From: Trichobilharzia regenti
Taxonomy: Eukaryota; Platyhelminthes; Trematoda; Strigeidida; Schistosomatidae
Reading direction: 5' to 3'
NCBI GenBank assembly: GCA_944472135.2
Contig: OX235264.1
Location: forward strand, 86,810,319 to 86,874,318
DNA length: 64,000 nt
The notes under the pieces were generated by a model. The model had not been told where the DNA came from, did not search any database, and was given only the letters and a program-made list of their open reading frames with translations. Shown one piece after another: positions 61,601-64,000 of the stretch; the stretch's first letter is position 1, and every line of letters begins with the position of its first letter. The translations under genes and the position numbers were made by a program.

Positions 61601-63887
61601 TTACCGATATACTGTCCTGAGATCATGTTTCAAAACTTGACTAGACTATATTATGAAGCCAACTTCTTACTGATACTATGCAAAGTAGTCGTATGTCATC
61701 GCTTTTGTTGAATGATAAGAAATACTAAACAGCCAGCAGTGCTGGGAAAGTACACTTATTTTTCTGACCAACTAGAGACTGCTCGACTAATTATTCATTT
61801 TTACCTCTTTTCCATTCCACCTTGTACATATTATCCTTTGAGATTGGGTTGTGTTAAAATTTTTTATTTTATTTTTTTAAATTTTTGATTACAGCTTGAT
61901 TCCATACTGTATTTTTGGTACAAGTATGGAATTTTCAGCATGGGTATCGGTAGCCCAAATTTTGCAGGCCGACCATTGATATCAGGTGTGCGTCGGCAGG
62001 GGATCGAACCCCAGACCATGTGCATGGTCGGCGAGAGTTCTAACCATTGTGCCACGGACGCACTAAAAAAAATCGGTCACAGTCTGTTGAATTAGCATTT
62101 GTAGATGTTCTGAAAAGAAGCTGCGTTGTGTTTTCTGGTGTGGAAAAATTCCACTGAAGTACTGGCAACTTCATCTCATAAGCAACTTATGTAGAGAATA
62201 TTTTACTCTATGGCATCAACACTAAGGCCAACATTTTTAGTCTTAAAACGCTTTTAGTGAGAAGTTTAAAAAATCCTGACACTTAATTATTAATCATGCA
62301 TGATTTTAAGGTATTGAAGGGAATCGTCTAAGAAATCAGTTGTTATGCAGACGAAGAATTGAACTACACAAGTATGTATGTGAAAAATGGGCTAAATCCA
62401 ACCTATCTAACTCACACCACCCTCTTCATTCACAACTCTCCCCTTGTATCTCATCAGGCAAAACCAGAAGCCCATATAGAAAACTATATGCTCGCACTAG
62501 CAAGTGCAAAAGCTCAACCATACCCTACCTAGCTCGTGTTCTGTGCGATAAAGAAAGCATTAGGCGTGAAATTTATAATTTGTTAAATAGTCAGTAGAAC
62601 AACTGGATCTCGTCTTTCCAACTTATACCGTTTATAGGTACAACGTTTTCTTTCCTTTCCTTTTTTTCTGTTATCTGCTGCTTTGTTTCTTTCTTCCTTA
62701 CTAACTCTATTAAAACATTCTTCGTTCTTTCACACTCTGTAAATCTCGACTTTTTTTGTTACCGCCAGTAAATATGCTAGTATCTACTTTTCTAACACCT
62801 GCAAACAGTCTGTTCATTTTTGGCTTTGCTACCGATATGCCAATATGTTATTGTTGAAACTAACTGAGACTACCCATAATCTATGTAGAATTTTTTTATT
62901 TATTGTTGATGTACAAACTGGATGCAATACTGTAGTGAAATGCTGAGAATTCCATTCTGTGTATCACAAGTACTGTTTTGGAATAAAGCAAATTATTATT
63001 ATTATTAAAGTTTATAGTCAATTGAACTGAATTTATCGCTAAAATTGTAAAGTGTAAGCAAAATTTGAATCTGTTACGTATGCGCGAGAATTCAGAGCAC
63101 ATTAGTTAAATGAGTTCGACTTATCCAAACAGTTACAGGATTTCATCATGAGCTGACAAATCAACCAAATCCCTACAAACCAATACTTAATTATCCAAAC
63201 AGTGTTTGTTGTTTTGTCTTTATGACAGGCGAGCAGTTGTACGTAATACATTATATGCGTGTCTTTTAGGTGTTATTGCTTGGAATGACCGATTTTAGTT
63301 AGATTGACTCCCTGTACAGTTTATTATTTTCTGTCTGTACTTATGCTGTGGTAGACCTCTCCGATATGGAATGATACCAAGTGAAAATTACCCAATATTC
63401 TTAAAATAAACACTTCAACTATTTAGTTTTCTTATTTCATTCTCACACATTAATTTTCTGATATCCTAGATTCAACAAAGAGTCAGTGTTCCCATCCTCC
63501 ATCTCAGTATGCTGAAGATCAAAGTGATTCGATGCCAACAAATGAATGTCATCATACAAATTTCGGTGATGGTGCTTACTGGATAGAACGCTTGTTGGAT
63601 AAAATTGCCTCCTTATCAGAAAATAATAAGTCAGCAATTAAAATGTATTTGGCTAGAGCTAGAAATCCATACCATACTGTAGCACAATTACATACTCTTC
63701 AACCAATGGATACTATGTCATCCAGTAAAGATATAAATGTTGGTCCAGGATATCAGCAGCTGCAGCAACAACAACCACAGCAATCGGAAGGTATTTCATG
63801 TAATTCAAAGAAACTTGATGAAGAGGGGTCCGCAAGTTTACGAAATCTTCAAACGTCTACAAAACTGCATCCTTTAACAAATGATTA
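19707..63887 (+). CDS. UBR3: UBR3-like E3 ubiquitin-protein ligase, exons 1-18 (3' part outside window)
   Basis: Eighteen exons joined at GT/AG sites with matching phases give one 1,457-residue frame that runs off the window. Residues about 104-171 form a UBR zinc finger with every expected ligand: C104, the CRTC pair, the CSSC pair, HEGH, CDCGD and the last histidine in FCRFH. The order of later blocks follows animal UBR3: [11 protein letters not shown] in exon 6, FWPFVSD in exon 7, WIRNG and QSQFC in exon 10, 'LSSLIPE' in exon 12, an acidic tract in exon 16, and [11 protein letters not shown] in exon 17. UBR3 works with RAD6-type E2 enzymes in the cytosol; the mammalian protein does not bind classical N-degrons as UBR1 does. 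The RING and C-terminal domains lie beyond 64000. The start ATG at 19707 is followed directly by a second ATG. Exon 4 is the least certain. Confidence 0.9.
20042..20255 (+). CDS. UBR3: UBR3 exon 2, UBR box
   Basis: Acceptor CTTCAG, donor GTAAGT. Intron 1 is only 52 bases. It carries most of the UBR zinc finger: [27 protein letters not shown] and GGACDCGD. Confidence 0.95.
20256..20820. other. UBR3 intron 2, first part
   Basis: No repeat or coding signal recognised. Confidence 0.4.
20821..20965 (+). mobile_element. SINE-like repeat (SINE-4), degenerate
   Basis: Shares with 58170-58380 a GGGTAGTATCAT core and a TAA.TGCGGCTCATAG-like segment after a tRNA-box-B-like GGCTCGAGTTCC. The full unit is not defined. 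Confidence 0.4.
21057..21290 (-). mobile_element. RTE 3' end remnant, degenerate
   Basis: Faintly matches the 3' UTR and last codons of the RTE element at 26575, such as GAATGCATCTGCACCACTGA, in the same orientation. Confidence 0.5.
21361..22175 (+). mobile_element. RTE LINE 3' part
   Basis: C-terminal RT region with '[15 protein letters not shown]', '[14 protein letters not shown]', '[21 protein letters not shown]', broken by shifts, then a 3' UTR ending in AGACAGACAG. It is a close relative of the copy at 45268-46075 and shares the same 3' end. Confidence 0.85.
22540..22870 (+). mobile_element. SINE-1 (tRNA head plus hammerhead), normal order
   Basis: A 5' stretch with GGTCCATCCAGTCGGGAGTA is followed by a tRNA-like head: box A TGGCTGAATGTT and box B GGTTCGAACCCC. 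A hammerhead-like segment and a TGGTTTTCAATGG stretch come next. It resembles the schistosome Sm-alpha design. Other copies are at 32583, 59511 and, rearranged, at 31170 and 42245. Confidence 0.8.
22753..22805 (+). ncRNA. Hammerhead ribozyme motif in SINE-1, mutated
   Basis: Core reads CCGATGA instead of CTGATGA; stem II UCCC/GGGA with an AAACU loop; GAAAC; palindromic stem III ACAGCTGT; cleavage triplet GTC. The core change should weaken or stop cleavage. Confidence 0.6.
22903..23177 (+). CDS. UBR3: UBR3 exon 3 (residues 166-257)
   Basis: Acceptor TTATGTAG, donor GTATGT. It completes the UBR box with GFCRFHGP and continues through a conserved leucine-rich stretch, [17 protein letters not shown]. 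Confidence 0.93.
23409..25925 (-). mobile_element. RTE LINE copy, 3' part missing
   Basis: On the minus strand this runs from a 5' UTR (25925-25530) through endonuclease pieces (25323-24966, '[20 protein letters not shown]') to the linker and RT start (24204-23409: AAGPDG.TPEVFK-like block, [23 protein letters not shown]). It stops at 23409, before the catalytic palm. Loss of the 3' side is unusual for target-primed LINEs, which normally lose the 5' side. Confidence 0.8.
24031..24368. repeat. 169-bp tandem duplication inside RTE copy
   Basis: The unit starting ATCACCAGTCGCCGATACC at 24031 repeats from 24200 with almost no change, ending GTCAGTTAGTTCGG. The second copy then continues with GTGAGGTGGCAGAAATCC, the normal element sequence. 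Confidence 0.85.
26277..26348 (+). CDS. UBR3: UBR3 exon 4 (72 bases), probable
   Basis: Acceptor TTAACAG, donor GTAAGA. The phase fits both neighbours (one base in, one base left). It encodes a short polar peptide containing [18 protein letters not shown]. No strong similarity is claimed; it is supported by splice sites, frame and position. Confidence 0.65.
26743..27822 (-). CDS. RTE reverse transcriptase, palm and C-terminal part
   Basis: Open for 359 residues. It has [18 protein letters not shown], the catalytic YADD box at about residues 85-88, '[12 protein letters not shown]', '[18 protein letters not shown]', and '[14 protein letters not shown]' and '[20 protein letters not shown]' near the end. 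In the element this enzyme makes DNA from element RNA. The adjoining frame 28814-27918 holds the RT start; a frame change between 27822 and 27918, around the [12 protein letters not shown] block, breaks the single protein. Confidence 0.85.
   Translation of the reverse strand: MAVKGIPRKYIALIKALYSYSYSQVRAYGELSSELVTTSGVRQGCPLSPFLFNFIIDVLMDLTLGDFSDSGIDLLPGNNLVDLEYADDIVLLGEDADEMQSLLNTLSCNLRMFGMRFAPAKCKMMLQDWTTSTPSLKIGSEVVEHVDRFTYLGSTISPNGLISDEISARIQRARFAFASLRRLWRRRDVRLSTKGRVYCSSVRSVLLYGCETWPLRVEDMKRLAVFDHRCLRSISRVKWHNKVSNIEVRRRVLGKQGKSIDEVVKLQRLRWLGHVLRMPSHRLPRRAMLADIGSGWKKASGGQTKTWHQSMKSTTVGLSHVGRCRLPGWGPRDGKNLWLETIGDMAQNRSQWRRCIHSL
27918..28814 (-). pseudogene. RTE linker and RT start
   Basis: Contains [18 protein letters not shown], an EHYEEQFN segment, '[15 protein letters not shown]', '[25 protein letters not shown]' split over two blocks, and a YRRPT-type end reached only after a shift. 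It joins the frame at 27822. Confidence 0.8.
28935..29306 (+). mobile_element. Internally deleted RTE: 5' UTR fused to 3' terminus
   Basis: Opposite in orientation to its host RTE. From 28990 to 29248 it follows the RTE 5' UTR (as at 41880-42080). At CAATCCGAAAT it jumps to the last 57 bases of an RTE 3' end (CGTGGCAACTCGAACTGCTG to the GACAGACAG tail). The host reading frame joins across it at CGTCCCC/AGCTAGCTG. Confidence 0.75.
29503..30180 (-). pseudogene. RTE endonuclease
   Basis: The frame 30036-29503 plus upstream sequence to 30180 shows the APE-type endonuclease order: LNVRTL-like start, 'VSETR.QDPS', 'GVGIALS', VISAYAPND, '[10 protein letters not shown]' (catalytic aspartate block) and 'TNF' before the break. 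The last histidine block lies past the nested insert. Confidence 0.8.
30434..30614 (-). mobile_element. SINE-3 in the RTE 5' UTR
   Basis: On the minus strand: tRNA-like head GCGTCGGTGGCACAGTGG with box B GGGTTCGAGCC, then a tail with GGGCTACCGATATCCACGC and TTCCATACTTGTACC, ending in an A-rich stretch. Copies are at 38967, 50951 (truncated) and 61873. Confidence 0.8.
31170..31395. mobile_element. SINE-1 with inverted tRNA half
   Basis: The tRNA-like half (31175-31263) reads on the minus strand, while the hammerhead half and 3' part (31264-31395) read on the plus strand. The inverted part is bounded by CTCCTCAGCA at its left and TGCTGAAGAG at its right, near-perfect inverted repeats of 10 bp. 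The copy at 42245 has the same arrangement. Confidence 0.75.
31257..31310 (+). ncRNA. Hammerhead ribozyme with intact core, stem I lost
   Basis: CTGAAGA core (position 7 may be any base in the family), stem II GTCC/GGAC with a 7-base loop, GAAAC, palindromic ACAGCTGT stem III, and cleavage triplet GTC at 31297-31299. Because the tRNA half is inverted, the left strand of stem I (GTACTG in normal copies) is not next to the core, so self-cleavage in cis is doubtful. Confidence 0.7.
31836..31966 (+). CDS. UBR3: UBR3 exon 5 (residues 282-325)
   Basis: Acceptor TATCTAG, donor GTAAGT. It encodes [18 protein letters not shown] and then [13 protein letters not shown], a helical stretch as in UBR3. 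A later AG (at 31851) would bring a stop, so the first is preferred. Confidence 0.85.
32130..32352 (-). mobile_element. SINE-2, degenerate
   Basis: Minus-strand copy with the AGCTTGAAGCC.TA-like tail and GGTGGGCAT segment; the tRNA head is worn. Confidence 0.65.
32583..32880 (-). mobile_element. SINE-1, normal order
   Basis: Minus-strand copy with box A TGGCTGAATGGTATA and box B GGTTCGAACCA, followed by a hammerhead-like segment at 32641-32685 whose core reads ATGATGA and whose stem II is worn. Confidence 0.75.
33204..33437 (+). CDS. UBR3: UBR3 exon 6 (residues 326-403)
   Basis: Acceptor TTTACAG, donor GTAAGT, whole codons. It carries [18 protein letters not shown], one of the most conserved UBR3 blocks, followed by [11 protein letters not shown]. 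Confidence 0.93.
33650..33765 (-). mobile_element. RTE 3' end remnant
   Basis: Matches the RTE 3' UTR (GTAGAACTTTGC...CCATGTAGCA), degenerate and short. Confidence 0.6.
33770..34633. other. UBR3 intron 6, right part
   Basis: AT-rich; no repeat or coding signal recognised. Confidence 0.4.
34634..34813 (+). CDS. UBR3: UBR3 exon 7 (residues 404-463)
   Basis: Acceptor TTCAATTAG, donor GTATGT, whole codons. Encodes [17 protein letters not shown], matching the UBR3 block around WPLVSDF. Confidence 0.9.
35065..35845 (+). pseudogene. Merlin transposase, broken
   Basis: The N-terminal part reads [20 protein letters not shown], then a worn zinc-ribbon ending [15 protein letters not shown]. After a 28-base GT...AG segment (35230-35257) comes [10 protein letters not shown]. 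The frame from 35421 carries VVHVDETF (first catalytic aspartate), '[17 protein letters not shown]' and '[13 protein letters not shown]'. A frameshift near 35650 leads into HTDEWKGY (second aspartate), '[15 protein letters not shown]' and a [12 protein letters not shown] end holding the third acidic site. Several stops confirm it is inactive. Confidence 0.85.
35230..35257 (+). other. Possible 28-nt intron in the Merlin transposase
   Basis: Begins GTAAGC and ends TCGTAG. Removing it restores an unbroken frame across [12 protein letters not shown], which matches the family; reading through gives a stop in TTTGCTAG. Confidence 0.5.
36047..36910. other. UBR3 intron 7, between Merlin and next frame
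   Basis: No repeat or coding signal recognised. Confidence 0.4.
36930..37238 (+). other. Open frame with hydrophobic stretch, unidentified
   Basis: Encodes 102 residues with a basic/leucine part ([22 protein letters not shown]) that is followed by a strongly hydrophobic stretch ending in a lysine-rich tail. It is not needed for the UBR3 frame, since exons 7 and 8 both join in phase 0. An adjacent frame upstream (36808-36909) is also open and ends GATGCAG|GTTGAA. It may be a relic of another gene or chance. Confidence 0.2.
37239..38174. other. UBR3 intron 7, right end
   Basis: No clear repeat. A short stretch near 37600-37640 faintly resembles a SINE-1 ribozyme half. Confidence 0.35.
38175..38309 (+). 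CDS. UBR3: UBR3 exon 8 (residues 464-508)
   Basis: Acceptor CATTCAG, donor GTAAGT. Encodes [19 protein letters not shown] and a TMWNFWQHC end, matching the UBR3 segment with VEFESQTYYAAFAAELE. Confidence 0.9.
38967..39150 (-). mobile_element. SINE-3
   Basis: Near-identical in layout to the copy at 30434: full tRNA-like head and the TACTTGTACCAAAAGTAC-like tail. Confidence 0.8.
39292..39646 (-). mobile_element. RTE 3' end, 5'-truncated with a small inversion
   Basis: Matches the RTE 3' UTR and last codons. At its 5' end the segment AATGAAATCCACAACA appears inverted relative to the element at 26880-26905, where the same bases read on the other strand. Confidence 0.75.
39650..40829. other. UBR3 intron 8, right part
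   Basis: No repeat or coding signal recognised. Confidence 0.4.
40830..41108 (+). CDS. UBR3: UBR3 exon 9 (residues 509-601)
   Basis: Acceptor TTTTCAG, donor GTGAGT, whole codons. Encodes [19 protein letters not shown], matching the FHLPLHRYYA region of UBR3, and then [14 protein letters not shown]. Confidence 0.92.
41581..42110 (+). mobile_element. RTE 5' end fragment
   Basis: Begins AACTTAAACTTTATATACC, the same boundary as the RTE ending at 31066, and runs through the 5' UTR to the ORF start. It stops near 42110 with no 3' end. Confidence 0.75.
42245..42425. mobile_element. SINE-1 with inverted tRNA half, second copy
   Basis: The hammerhead half (42260-42340) reads on the minus strand and the tRNA half (42341-42420: GAATGTTGAACGAGTTCG, box B like GGATTCGACCCC) on the plus strand. 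This is the same head-to-head order as at 31170. The ribozyme is worn: GAAAC reads CAAAAC. Confidence 0.65.
42430..43348. other. UBR3 intron 9, right part
   Basis: No repeat or coding signal recognised. Confidence 0.4.
43349..43477 (+). CDS. UBR3: UBR3 exon 10 (residues 602-644)
   Basis: Acceptor TTATATAG, donor GTAAGC, whole codons. Encodes [20 protein letters not shown] and then [14 protein letters not shown], closely matching MWVRNG...HFCNSMIDPDIYLLQ of UBR3. Confidence 0.93.
43577..43614. repeat. (AT)n microsatellite
   Basis: About 38 bases of alternating A and T directly before the SINE-2 at 43615. Confidence 0.9.
43615..43835 (+). mobile_element. SINE-2
   Basis: tRNA-like head GCGTCGGTGAGTCAGCGG with box B GGTTCGATCCC and CCGACGC closing stem, then the shared tail (AGACTGGTAGAGAGG, CTAGCTTAAGGCC). 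Full length. Confidence 0.8.
43836..44386. other. UBR3 intron 10 stretch
   Basis: No repeat or coding signal recognised. Confidence 0.4.
44387..44427 (-). ncRNA. Hammerhead-like motif at Penelope-like 3' end
   Basis: On the minus strand: GAAC, a core reading CTGGTGATGA (CTGATGA with three extra bases), a short worn stem II, GAAA, palindromic stem III AAGAATATTCTT, a T, then GTTC that pairs with GAAC as stem I. Hammerhead motifs are known in terminal repeats of Penelope-like elements. Confidence 0.5.
44589..45058 (-). pseudogene. GIY-YIG endonuclease of Penelope-like element
   Basis: The frame 45058-44807 holds '[14 protein letters not shown]', the GIY-YIG core, after a 'PRLATSNC' lead. The frame 44798-44589 continues with [16 protein letters not shown] and 'LLQ.AEAIAIR', the last part of the domain. 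A gap or shift between 44807 and 44798 removes the segment with the conserved arginine and histidine region, so the enzyme is broken. Confidence 0.75.
45268..46075 (+). mobile_element. RTE LINE 3' part inserted in Penelope-like element
   Basis: 5'-truncated RTE with an open frame to 45815 ([48 protein letters not shown]) and a 3' UTR ending GACAGACAGAT. It is more than nine-tenths like the copy at 21361. Confidence 0.85.
46304..46844. other. UBR3 intron 10 stretch
   Basis: No repeat or coding signal recognised. Confidence 0.4.
46845..47835 (+). mobile_element. RTE LINE 3' part, older copy
   Basis: Starts in the RT near FGMRFAP, keeps [11 protein letters not shown], and runs through the C-terminal blocks with many shifts to a 3' UTR ending near TGTGCAAAATCCTACTTTGAAA. 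More decayed than the copy at 45268. Confidence 0.75.
47840..48215. other. UBR3 intron 10, right end
   Basis: No repeat or coding signal recognised. Confidence 0.4.
48216..48417 (+). CDS. UBR3: UBR3 exon 11 (residues 645-711)
   Basis: Acceptor TTTACAG, donor GTTAGT. Encodes [18 protein letters not shown] and then [19 protein letters not shown]; matches the DPDYFISSVFERF to LVILLSLR part of UBR3. Confidence 0.9.
48418..49076. other. UBR3 intron 11, left part
   Basis: No clear repeat; chance frames only. Confidence 0.4.
49077..49325 (+). mobile_element. LINE reverse transcriptase remnant
   Basis: Contains [14 protein letters not shown], a worn form of the L-F-ADD-L catalytic box of RTE/R-type LINEs, followed by [10 protein letters not shown]. 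No other element part was recognised around it. Confidence 0.55.
49706..49851 (+). CDS. UBR3: UBR3 exon 12 (residues 712-760)
   Basis: Acceptor TCCTTCAG, donor GTAGGT. Encodes [16 protein letters not shown] and [13 protein letters not shown], matching 'MSDDEILRAEMVAQL' and 'SSLLDLIPENP' of UBR3. Confidence 0.93.
49852..50950. other. UBR3 intron 12, left part
   Basis: No repeat or coding signal recognised. Confidence 0.4.
50951..51038 (-). mobile_element. SINE-3 tail, 5'-truncated
   Basis: Has only the tail of SINE-3 (TTGATAACAGCTTGATTCC through GCAGACCGAC); the tRNA head is absent. Confidence 0.75.
51048..51280 (-). mobile_element. SINE-2, best preserved copy
   Basis: On the minus strand: head GCGTCGGTGGCATAGCG, perfect T-arm CCGGGGTTCGATCCCCGG, closing CCGACGC, then the tail and a short A run. 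It is flanked by ACGATACTT at 51039-51047 and 51281-51289, so the full unit is defined. Confidence 0.9.
51290..51863. other. UBR3 intron 12, right part
   Basis: No repeat or coding signal recognised. Confidence 0.4.
51864..52033 (+). CDS. UBR3: UBR3 exon 13 (residues 761-816)
   Basis: Acceptor ACTATTCAG, donor GTAAGT. Encodes [19 protein letters not shown], matching 'EVWDQEFDPVMVILR' of UBR3. Confidence 0.92.
52034..52779. other. UBR3 intron 13, left part
   Basis: No repeat or coding signal recognised. Confidence 0.4.
52786..52828 (-). ncRNA. Hammerhead-like motif, probably a Penelope-like terminal repeat
   Basis: On the minus strand: TAGAGC, core CTGAAGA, a 10-base weak stem II, GAAA, palindromic AACAATTGTT stem III, C, then GCTCTA. 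TAGAGC and GCTCTA pair fully as stem I at exactly the expected places. The layout parallels 44387-44427, with different bases but kept pairing. Confidence 0.6.
52858..53104. repeat. 247-bp palindrome
   Basis: Arms of about 113 bp (52858-52970 and 52991-53104) are near-perfect reverse complements around a 20-base loop. The right arm ends about 50 bases before the exon 14 acceptor. No coding content. Confidence 0.9.
53156..53303 (+). CDS. UBR3: UBR3 exon 14 (residues 817-866)
   Basis: Acceptor TGCTTTAG, donor GTAAGT. Encodes [15 protein letters not shown] and then [11 protein letters not shown], matching NPWPPYKKRT and LHIVLFTLLYK of UBR3. Confidence 0.93.
53585..53704 (+). CDS. UBR3: UBR3 exon 15 (residues 867-906)
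   Basis: Acceptor TTGTTAG, donor GTAAGT, whole codons. Encodes [17 protein letters not shown], matching the LSEHVLCMVLYLIELGLE segment. Confidence 0.9.
53705..55148. other. UBR3 intron 15
   Basis: Holds an (AT)n run near 54667. A stretch at 54040-54190 looks repeat-like but could not be matched within the window. No coding signal. Confidence 0.4.
55149..55873 (+). CDS. UBR3: UBR3 exon 16 (residues 907-1147)
   Basis: Acceptor CTTTAAAG, donor GTTAGT. The largest exon. It holds a Gln/Ser-rich start, a long acidic run ([10 protein letters not shown] near 55405-55435), a Gly run, and the [13 protein letters not shown] block. The acidic region sits where UBR3 has EEESDEE. The end of the exon is set by phase with exon 17; reading through would stop at 55919. 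Confidence 0.88.
55874..56334. other. UBR3 intron 16, left part
   Basis: No repeat or coding signal recognised. Confidence 0.4.
56335..57372 (-). mobile_element. RTE LINE 3' part
   Basis: On the minus strand this runs from the YADD box (about 57350) through [14 protein letters not shown] and '[11 protein letters not shown]' to the 3' UTR ending CTATGTCGAAAAGACAGACG-like near 56335. Shifts and a deletion near 57298 break it. Close relative of the element at 26575. Confidence 0.85.
57373..57686. other. UBR3 intron 16 stretch
   Basis: No repeat or coding signal recognised. Confidence 0.4.
57687..57852 (-). mobile_element. SINE-2, degenerate with internal deletion
   Basis: Has the AACGTTCCTAGTGGAGCATA tail start and a worn head; the middle is shortened. 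Confidence 0.65.
58170..58385 (+). mobile_element. SINE-like repeat (SINE-4)
   Basis: Has AACTTTTAACCAGTGGATC and GGATTCGGATTCTGCTCC, like the middle and box B of a tRNA, then GGGTAGTATCATCCCTC. Shares its core with 20821-20965. Confidence 0.5.
58386..58999. other. UBR3 intron 16 stretch
   Basis: No repeat or coding signal recognised. Confidence 0.4.
59000..59510 (+). mobile_element. SINE-2 interrupted by an RTE 3' end
   Basis: Head and start of tail at 59000-59090; the tail resumes at 59389 (AATAAGACTGGTGAAG) and ends near 59510. The insert between is an RTE fragment with ACTAAGT on both sides (59084-59090, 59382-59388). Confidence 0.8.
59091..59381 (-). mobile_element. RTE 3' end inserted in SINE-2
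   Basis: Short 5'-truncated RTE copy of about 290 bp, ending in the CTATGTCAAAACAGTCAGAC-like tail. Similar to 39292-39646. Confidence 0.85.
59511..59835 (+). mobile_element. SINE-1, normal order
   Basis: 5' stretch with GGTCCATCCAGTCGGGAGTA, box A TGGCCGAATGGTATA, box B GGTTCGAACCC, then a worn hammerhead half at 59715-59760 (GAAAC, AGTTGTC kept; core CCAATGG lost) and the GGTTTTCAATGG end. Confidence 0.8.
60058..60569 (+). CDS. UBR3: UBR3 exon 17 (residues 1148-1318)
   Basis: Acceptor ATTGTAG, donor GTGGGT, chosen over GTAGTC four bases later because only it keeps frame with exon 18. Starts [19 protein letters not shown], matching 'ILEIKESILSLLIKLHHKL'. The rest is Ser/Asn/Thr-rich and poorly conserved, with [14 protein letters not shown] near the end. 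Confidence 0.88.
60876..61117 (+). mobile_element. SINE-2
   Basis: Full head and tail with an A-rich end; flanked by TCAATAT at 60865-60871 and 61118-61124. Confidence 0.85.
61125..61872. other. UBR3 intron 17 stretch
   Basis: No repeat or coding signal recognised. Confidence 0.4.
61873..62063 (-). mobile_element. SINE-3
   Basis: Full tRNA-like head (closing bases altered to GCGTCCG) with the usual tail. Confidence 0.8.
62310..63007 (+). mobile_element. CR1-like LINE 3' end
   Basis: Has a short frame (62340-62597) ending in [16 protein letters not shown] sequence, then a pyrimidine-rich 3' UTR and an (ATT)n tail at 62993-63007. The frame shows no catalytic motif. Classification rests on the tail and layout, so it is uncertain. 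Confidence 0.45.
63135..63195 (+). mobile_element. SINE-1 3' fragment
   Basis: CAACCAAATCCCTACAAACC resembles the 3' end of the copy at 31360-31395. Confidence 0.4.
63470..63887 (+). CDS. UBR3: UBR3 exon 18 (residues 1319-1457)
   Basis: Acceptor ATCCTAG, donor GTGAGT. Encodes [16 protein letters not shown], matching HGDGITAVERILLKAA of UBR3, then [12 protein letters not shown] and a Gln-rich run near 63750-63790. The frame stays open into the next, unseen exon. Confidence 0.9.
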
Positions 63888-64000
63888 GTGAGTATATATA
63901 GATGTATTTTTCTCCTTATCCAAGTTATATTCTCAATGCAAGTTGTTTACTTTAGACTTTATCAATGTGATATTGTCCTTAACTCACGTTACAATTATAA

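Noticed and set aside
62340..62597. 85-residue frame in UBR3 intron 17 as a host exon
   Set aside because: It ends in a stop followed by a 3' UTR and an ATT tail, and phase 1 joins exons 17 and 18 directly; it is better seen as a LINE 3' end.

Overview
The window looks like nuclear DNA from a parasitic flatworm, most likely a schistosome. It is AT-rich and intron-dense, and it is packed with CR1-like and RTE-like LINEs, a BEL/Pao LTR element, a Penelope-like element, a Merlin DNA transposon and tRNA-headed SINEs. One SINE family carries hammerhead-ribozyme motifs, as the schistosome Sm-alpha family does. The species call is inferred from repeat content and protein similarity; no database was searched.

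One host gene is supported: a UBR3-type E3 ubiquitin ligase on the + strand. Its first 18 coding exons run from 19707 to 63887 and continue beyond the window. Joined at GT/AG sites with matching phases, they encode about 1,457 residues, including a complete UBR-type zinc finger in exons 2-3. The RING end of the protein is not in the window.

Region 1-19700 lies upstream and is a transposon nest. A CR1-like LINE (LINE-A) is split at 373/6573 by a BEL/Pao element (374-6567, 369-bp LTRs, target duplication CCATT). That element itself contains an inverted LINE-A copy. A second CR1-like LINE (LINE-B, minus strand, about 8960-15254) is interrupted by a LINE-A 3' end and carries a BEL LTR fragment. 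A decayed RTE-like LINE follows (15700-17150). About 2 kb with nothing recognised precedes exon 1.

Region 19707-63887 is the UBR3 gene. Its introns hold a near full-length RTE LINE (26575-31066) and several RTE fragments. They also hold a whole but decayed Merlin transposon (34941-36046) with a possible 28-nt intron, and a Penelope-like element split by an RTE copy (44387-46303). A 247-bp palindrome sits beside the exon 14 acceptor, and four SINE-type families are present.

The signals most worth a second look are: hammerhead motifs in two unrelated retroelement groups (SINE-1 and the Penelope-like element); two SINE-1 copies whose tRNA promoter half is inverted relative to the ribozyme half; a covarying 3' UTR hairpin shared by LINE-A and LINE-B; and a short element seen in filled and empty states. 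None of these was tested by computation here.
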